The notes under the pieces are model-generated. The model saw nothing but the letters and a program-made list of their open reading frames with translations, ran no database searches and was not told the origin of the DNA. 54,066 nucleotides of DNA from assembly GCA_947474635.1 (NCBI GenBank), contig CANJJB010000006.1:1-54066 (forward strand), written 5' to 3'. Origin of the DNA: Parachlamydiales bacterium. Lineage in GTDB: Bacteria; Chlamydiota; Chlamydiia; Chlamydiales; Rhabdochlamydiaceae. The position numbers and the translations under genes were made by a program. Below, piece after piece: positions 50,908-54,066 of this stretch (positions are counted from its first letter, which is position 1; each line of letters begins with the position of its first letter).

Positions 50908-52652
50908 AAAATTTGTAGGCCAACTTTAAAATACAAAATGGTGTCAGATGATCTAAATTTTTGGGTCAAAGGGTAGCCTGCATCAAAGCTAAAATCAAAC
51001 CGCCAAGGGCCATAAATACGGATACCTGCTCCAGCAGCTGTTAAAATAGGCCTGAGAGGCTGAGGGACTGCGCTCACTTGCTTTTTTCCTTCCTTATTTC
51101 TTGTAACTTCTCTAATTTTATCAACCCCTATCGAAAATGTTTGCCCATGATCGAGAAACCCTACAAAATGCACAAGCTCTCCCCATCTTTTTTTGGACCA
51201 GAGAGCCTTGTGCCCTCTTAAAAAAGGTGGTGGCACGCGGAGTTCTACATTGCACACAAACCCTTGATCCCCGAGCCCTTCCGCTAGTTTATAACCACGC
51301 ACAGTGCCAATACCACCAATATAAATCTGCTCCGGCAAAGGAAGTTTATTAAAACTGTACTGCCCAAAACCATTTAAAATTAAGACACAATCCCAAGGAA
51401 GCTTTTGAAATCTTTGCCCGCTGCCTCCGATCTTTACGAATCTGCCTCCTGCGCCTTGTCTGCTCGACTCAGAATCATCTGGCTTCAGCCCCTGTAAAAT
51501 ATCAGGAATGCCCCAACTGAGGTATCCAGCAAACAGGTTTCTTCCCTTCCAATCATCTCTATAATCAATATTCATGCCACCTGTCAAGACACGAAGCTTA
51601 TCAAACGAGGATTGCAGGCCACTTCCTAAGTTTTGTATCTGCTTATATTCAAAAGAGGTGAAAAAATCGGTGCTTAACTTTCTTGTACGATGAATCGCTT
51701 GAATAAACTTGCCCGCTGCAATGTGTGTCTTCCCTTCAAATTTAATGTCTTGCCCCACATTACCCGTTTTAAAGTTGGCAAGTAGATAAGAGAGCTCAAA
51801 ACCACTTCCTCTTGTATTCACAGGGATGTAGTAAATAGCATCGGTAAAATCCAGGCTTGAAATCGGGCTTCCCACCACTTCTATCACAGATAACGTATCC
51901 CCATATCTAATCAGGCTACCCCAATCTAGTTTTACACCTGTTCTCCATGTAGACGTATGATCAGAACCATAATTGTTACTATCCATAGCAAGGTGGATAG
52001 GTCTTGTGTCTTTAACCCTTAGAAGCACATCTGTTGTGCCAAATGAATGTCCCTTCATGAAAATAGCTGCCACTTCTAGATCCATGTTCTCGCTTAAAAG
52101 AAGTAGCTCTTTTAAAAACTCGTCATAGTTGATTGCTTTACTGCGAAACCTCTCAAAATAACCCCGGATAAACGCATCACTGTAATACTTATTTCCCGTG
52201 ACCGTGATCTCTCCTAACTTTCCTTCTAAAATAGAGATCTTAAGAACGCCACCTTGGAGCTCTTGCGTGGGAGTATAAGCTCTTGTTAAAAAGTAACCTG
52301 CTTTTACGTATTTTTTTTGGATAAGTACGCACATCTCTCTGATTTCTTTCATTGAAAGAAGCTGCCCTAGATAGGGAGCTATAACCTTGATCAATTCTTT
52401 CGTTGAAAAAACCTCATGACCAGAAAATGTCACTTCTTCGATGGTAACTTTCTCATCTCCCACATCGAGTTGATCTTCGGGAATGTCCATCTCAAGAAGA
52501 GGAACAGCTTTGTCAGCTTCAATTTTCCTAGCTTCATACTCTTGCTCGATTTGTCTTTCGGCAAGTCCCGCAGGAGGAACTCGTGGGTTAGGAAGCGCCA
52601 TAGCAAGACTTGGGACTAATAGGAAAAGTAAAATAGATTTATTCTTTACCAT
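50904..52652 (-). CDS. Two-partner secretion outer-membrane transporter, TpsB (ShlB/FhaC family)
   Basis: The 582-residue protein has a signal peptide (SILLFLLVPSLAMA), an N-terminal plug-like helix (RQIEQEYEARKIEA), two POTRA domains (about 65-145 and 146-220, with VTIEEVTFSGHEVFSTKELI and GEITVTGNKYYSDAFIRGYF), and a 16-strand barrel with the conserved loop GGIGTVRGYK near 455-465. It moves the TpsA protein across the outer membrane. Its start overlaps the end of the kinase gene by 14 bases, making kinase-tpsB-tpsA one transcription unit. Confidence 0.94.
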   Translation of the reverse strand: MVKNKSILLFLLVPSLAMALPNPRVPPAGLAERQIEQEYEARKIEADKAVPLLEMDIPEDQLDVGDEKVTIEEVTFSGHEVFSTKELIKVIAPYLGQLLSMKEIREMCVLIQKKYVKAGYFLTRAYTPTQELQGGVLKISILEGKLGEITVTGNKYYSDAFIRGYFERFRSKAINYDEFLKELLLLSENMDLEVAAIFMKGHSFGTTDVLLRVKDTRPIHLAMDSNNYGSDHTSTWRTGVKLDWGSLIRYGDTLSVIEVVGSPISSLDFTDAIYYIPVNTRGSGFELSYLLANFKTGNVGQDIKFEGKTHIAAGKFIQAIHRTRKLSTDFFTSFEYKQIQNLGSGLQSSFDKLRVLTGGMNIDYRDDWKGRNLFAGYLSWGIPDILQGLKPDDSESSRQGAGGRFVKIGGSGQRFQKLPWDCVLILNGFGQYSFNKLPLPEQIYIGGIGTVRGYKLAEGLGDQGFVCNVELRVPPPFLRGHKALWSKKRWGELVHFVGFLDHGQTFSIGVDKIREVTRNKEGKKQVSAVPQPLRPILTAAGAGIRIYGPWRFDFSFDAGYPLTQKFRSSDTILYFKVGLQIL

Positions 52653-54066
52653 TTTGTAATAACCTGAAAGCCTCTTGCGCAGTAATTCTTTCTCGGGGAT
52701 CCACTTTTAGCATCCCTTTTACAAGTTCCCACAGATTGGCAGTTTTCGGATTATTTTCTCCATGATAATTTTTGTGTACAACACATAGACCATCTAAATC
52801 TTCGTTCAACTCATTTTGAATTAAAGTGGTTAATTGATAGTCCGGAGAATATATAGAGCCCGCAGAAAAACATCGCGATAAGCAAGGAAGAGGGGGTATG
52901 TTCATAGCAGCAATCTTAGGGCCTTCGGATAACTCATATCCTTCTGGGATTCTTTCTGCAGGCCCTGTTGCTTTATTACCACAAAGAAGGGTCAAAATAA
53001 TGAGTCCCATAGACCAAATATCTTTTGGCTGGCCGTTCTCAAGATTAAAACGCACAATTTCCTCTGTTGTTTTCTTGGACCCATCAAATTTGATGTATTC
53101 TGGCGATCTAAACCCTCGCGTTCCTGAAAGGGCCGGAAAAGATCCCGCCGCATCAAAATCAGATAAGATTGCTTTCCATCGCTTCCCTTCTTTTTCTACA
53201 AGAACATTGCGAGGAGAAATATCTCCATGAAAAAGAGAAGACTGTTGCACCATTACATCCCCGTATTTATTCCTAAATATCACCTCTTTTGGCTGACTGT
53301 GGATAAATCTAAGCGCAGACACGAGATCTTCTACTAGCAGTGCTGTTTGCTCAAAATTCATCAGCGGTTTTGTATTGAATAAAGTAAGAAGCGTCCCTGC
53401 TTTACATCTTTCTATGATTTCCCATGTTTCAGATCTTACCCTATCTTCTGATACGCGACGGACATCAAAAACAGGCTCAAGCCCACGCACAGAATGTCCT
53501 ATTAACTTACGTAATAACACTCTCTCCTCTTCTCTAGGACTGTCTTTTCTAATAAAATACTGTCCCTTCGTAAGATTGTAACATAAATAAATTGTACGAG
53601 CGCCTCCTTTTGCAAATTCTTGCTTAGTGATGAGCATCACATCCCGCAATTTTTTTTCGTCATAGAAAAATCGCAGCTTTAACCCTTCATATTCCGGGAT
53701 GTCTTTTTCCCCCGTGAGAGCAAGCTCCTCTTCCTGACTATTCAGAGACGCTCGTAAGCTTGCAAAAACACTCTCTACCTTTGCGACTACCCCTGCATCT
53801 ATTCCTAGATCAGATAGTTTAGGTGGCCAAACAAGCACTTGAGGATCAGGCGCTGCTACCACAGGCTCTGGTGGCCTTGTACTGACAGGTTCAGGAAAAA
53901 GTTCTCTCAATTGCGCCTGCACCTGAGTAATTTTTTCATGATATTTTTCATGAGAATTGCTATCTAATCGCCCTAGCATCTTTTTTTCAATATGTTTTAT
54001 CCACCCGGTTTTATCTTTCACTTCTTCTTTGTGTTTTTCGAAATAGTTTAAAATACCCTTAGCTAC
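52639..54066 (-). CDS. Eukaryotic-type Ser/Thr protein kinase (5' end beyond the window)
   Basis: The frame is open to the right edge, so the N-terminus is missing; a GTG at 54021 would give 460 residues but is not required. A ~110-residue N-terminal part with Pro-rich stretch (RPPEPVVAAPDPQVLVWPP) precedes a kinase domain: Lys in QYFIRKD, catalytic loop HGDISPRNVLVE (HGD for HRD, Asn kept), DFD in place of DFG, GTRGFRSPEYI, DIWSMGLIILTLLCG. The catalytic Asp and metal-binding Asn/Asp are present, so activity is plausible. There is no membrane segment. Being translationally coupled to tpsB-tpsA is unusual and hints that it modifies or regulates the exported protein, or is itself secreted. Confidence 0.88.
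   Translation of the reverse strand, partial: VAKGILNYFEKHKEEVKDKTGWIKHIEKKMLGRLDSNSHEKYHEKITQVQAQLRELFPEPVSTRPPEPVVAAPDPQVLVWPPKLSDLGIDAGVVAKVESVFASLRASLNSQEEELALTGEKDIPEYEGLKLRFFYDEKKLRDVMLITKQEFAKGGARTIYLCYNLTKGQYFIRKDSPREEERVLLRKLIGHSVRGLEPVFDVRRVSEDRVRSETWEIIERCKAGTLLTLFNTKPLMNFEQTALLVEDLVSALRFIHSQPKEVIFRNKYGDVMVQQSSLFHGDISPRNVLVEKEGKRWKAILSDFDAAGSFPALSGTRGFRSPEYIKFDGSKKTTEEIVRFNLENGQPKDIWSMGLIILTLLCGNKATGPAERIPEGYELSEGPKIAAMNIPPLPCLSRCFSAGSIYSPDYQLTTLIQNELNEDLDGLCVVHKNYHGENNPKTANLWELVKGMLKVDPRERITAQEAFRLLQNGKE

Overview
The window looks like a stretch of a chlamydial chromosome, most likely from an amoeba- or arthropod-associated ('environmental') family rather than from Chlamydia itself. 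Four things point there. NrdB carries Phe where the radical Tyr normally sits. MurC and Ddl are fused. A peptidoglycan/division cluster runs from murF to ftsQ and is not followed by ftsA or ftsZ. The blocks fabF-nudix, rsfS, miaA, the mur/fts cluster and an extra groEL follow, as far as I remember it, the order of the C. trachomatis CT755-CT771 region. Base composition looks moderately AT-rich throughout. The family assignment is inference.

Layout. 1-266: end of an unrecognised gene and its terminator. 364-5848: nrdAB behind a probable pair of NrdR boxes, with an intein/homing-endonuclease insertion in nrdA. 5886-10678: two peptide-binding proteins, the first fused to a large unknown N-terminal part, and a small membrane protein. 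10679-15444 (minus): remnants of an antidote-like gene, a small helical protein, cysS, and a three-part acyltransferase/ACP/acyl-ligase. 15553-18174: a small basic protein, a glycosyltransferase-like protein, a Nudix hydrolase and fabF. 18238-19495: an AAA ATPase with paired palindromes at its start. 19452-22516 (minus): rsfS, nadD, a HAD phosphatase and a coiled-coil protein in an overlapping operon. 22663-25348: amino-acid permease, miaA and khpA.

25497-35208 looks like an accessory block. It holds two methyltransferases with signal peptides around an exported exostosin-like protein, an EmrB-EmrA-TolC efflux operon, an inverse-autotransporter barrel protein, a GT90-like glycosyltransferase and a tiny protein with its own strong promoter and terminator. 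35248-45307 (minus) is the murF-mraY-murD-nlpD-ftsW-murG-murC/ddl-ftsQ operon, which a long palindromic element enters at the ftsW start. 45388-48510 holds tRNA-Cys, rsmI, a divergent groEL and an exported cyclophilin. A second, different palindromic structure separates these from 48700-54066, a two-partner secretion pair (TpsA/TpsB) translationally linked to a eukaryotic-type protein kinase that runs off the window.

The points I would check first are: the NrdA intein, whose first C-extein residue is Gly rather than Cys/Ser/Thr; the palindromic element that supplies the N-terminus and start codon of FtsW; the methyltransferases with signal peptides; and the fused peptide-binding protein whose end overlaps the next gene's signal peptide by 104 bases.
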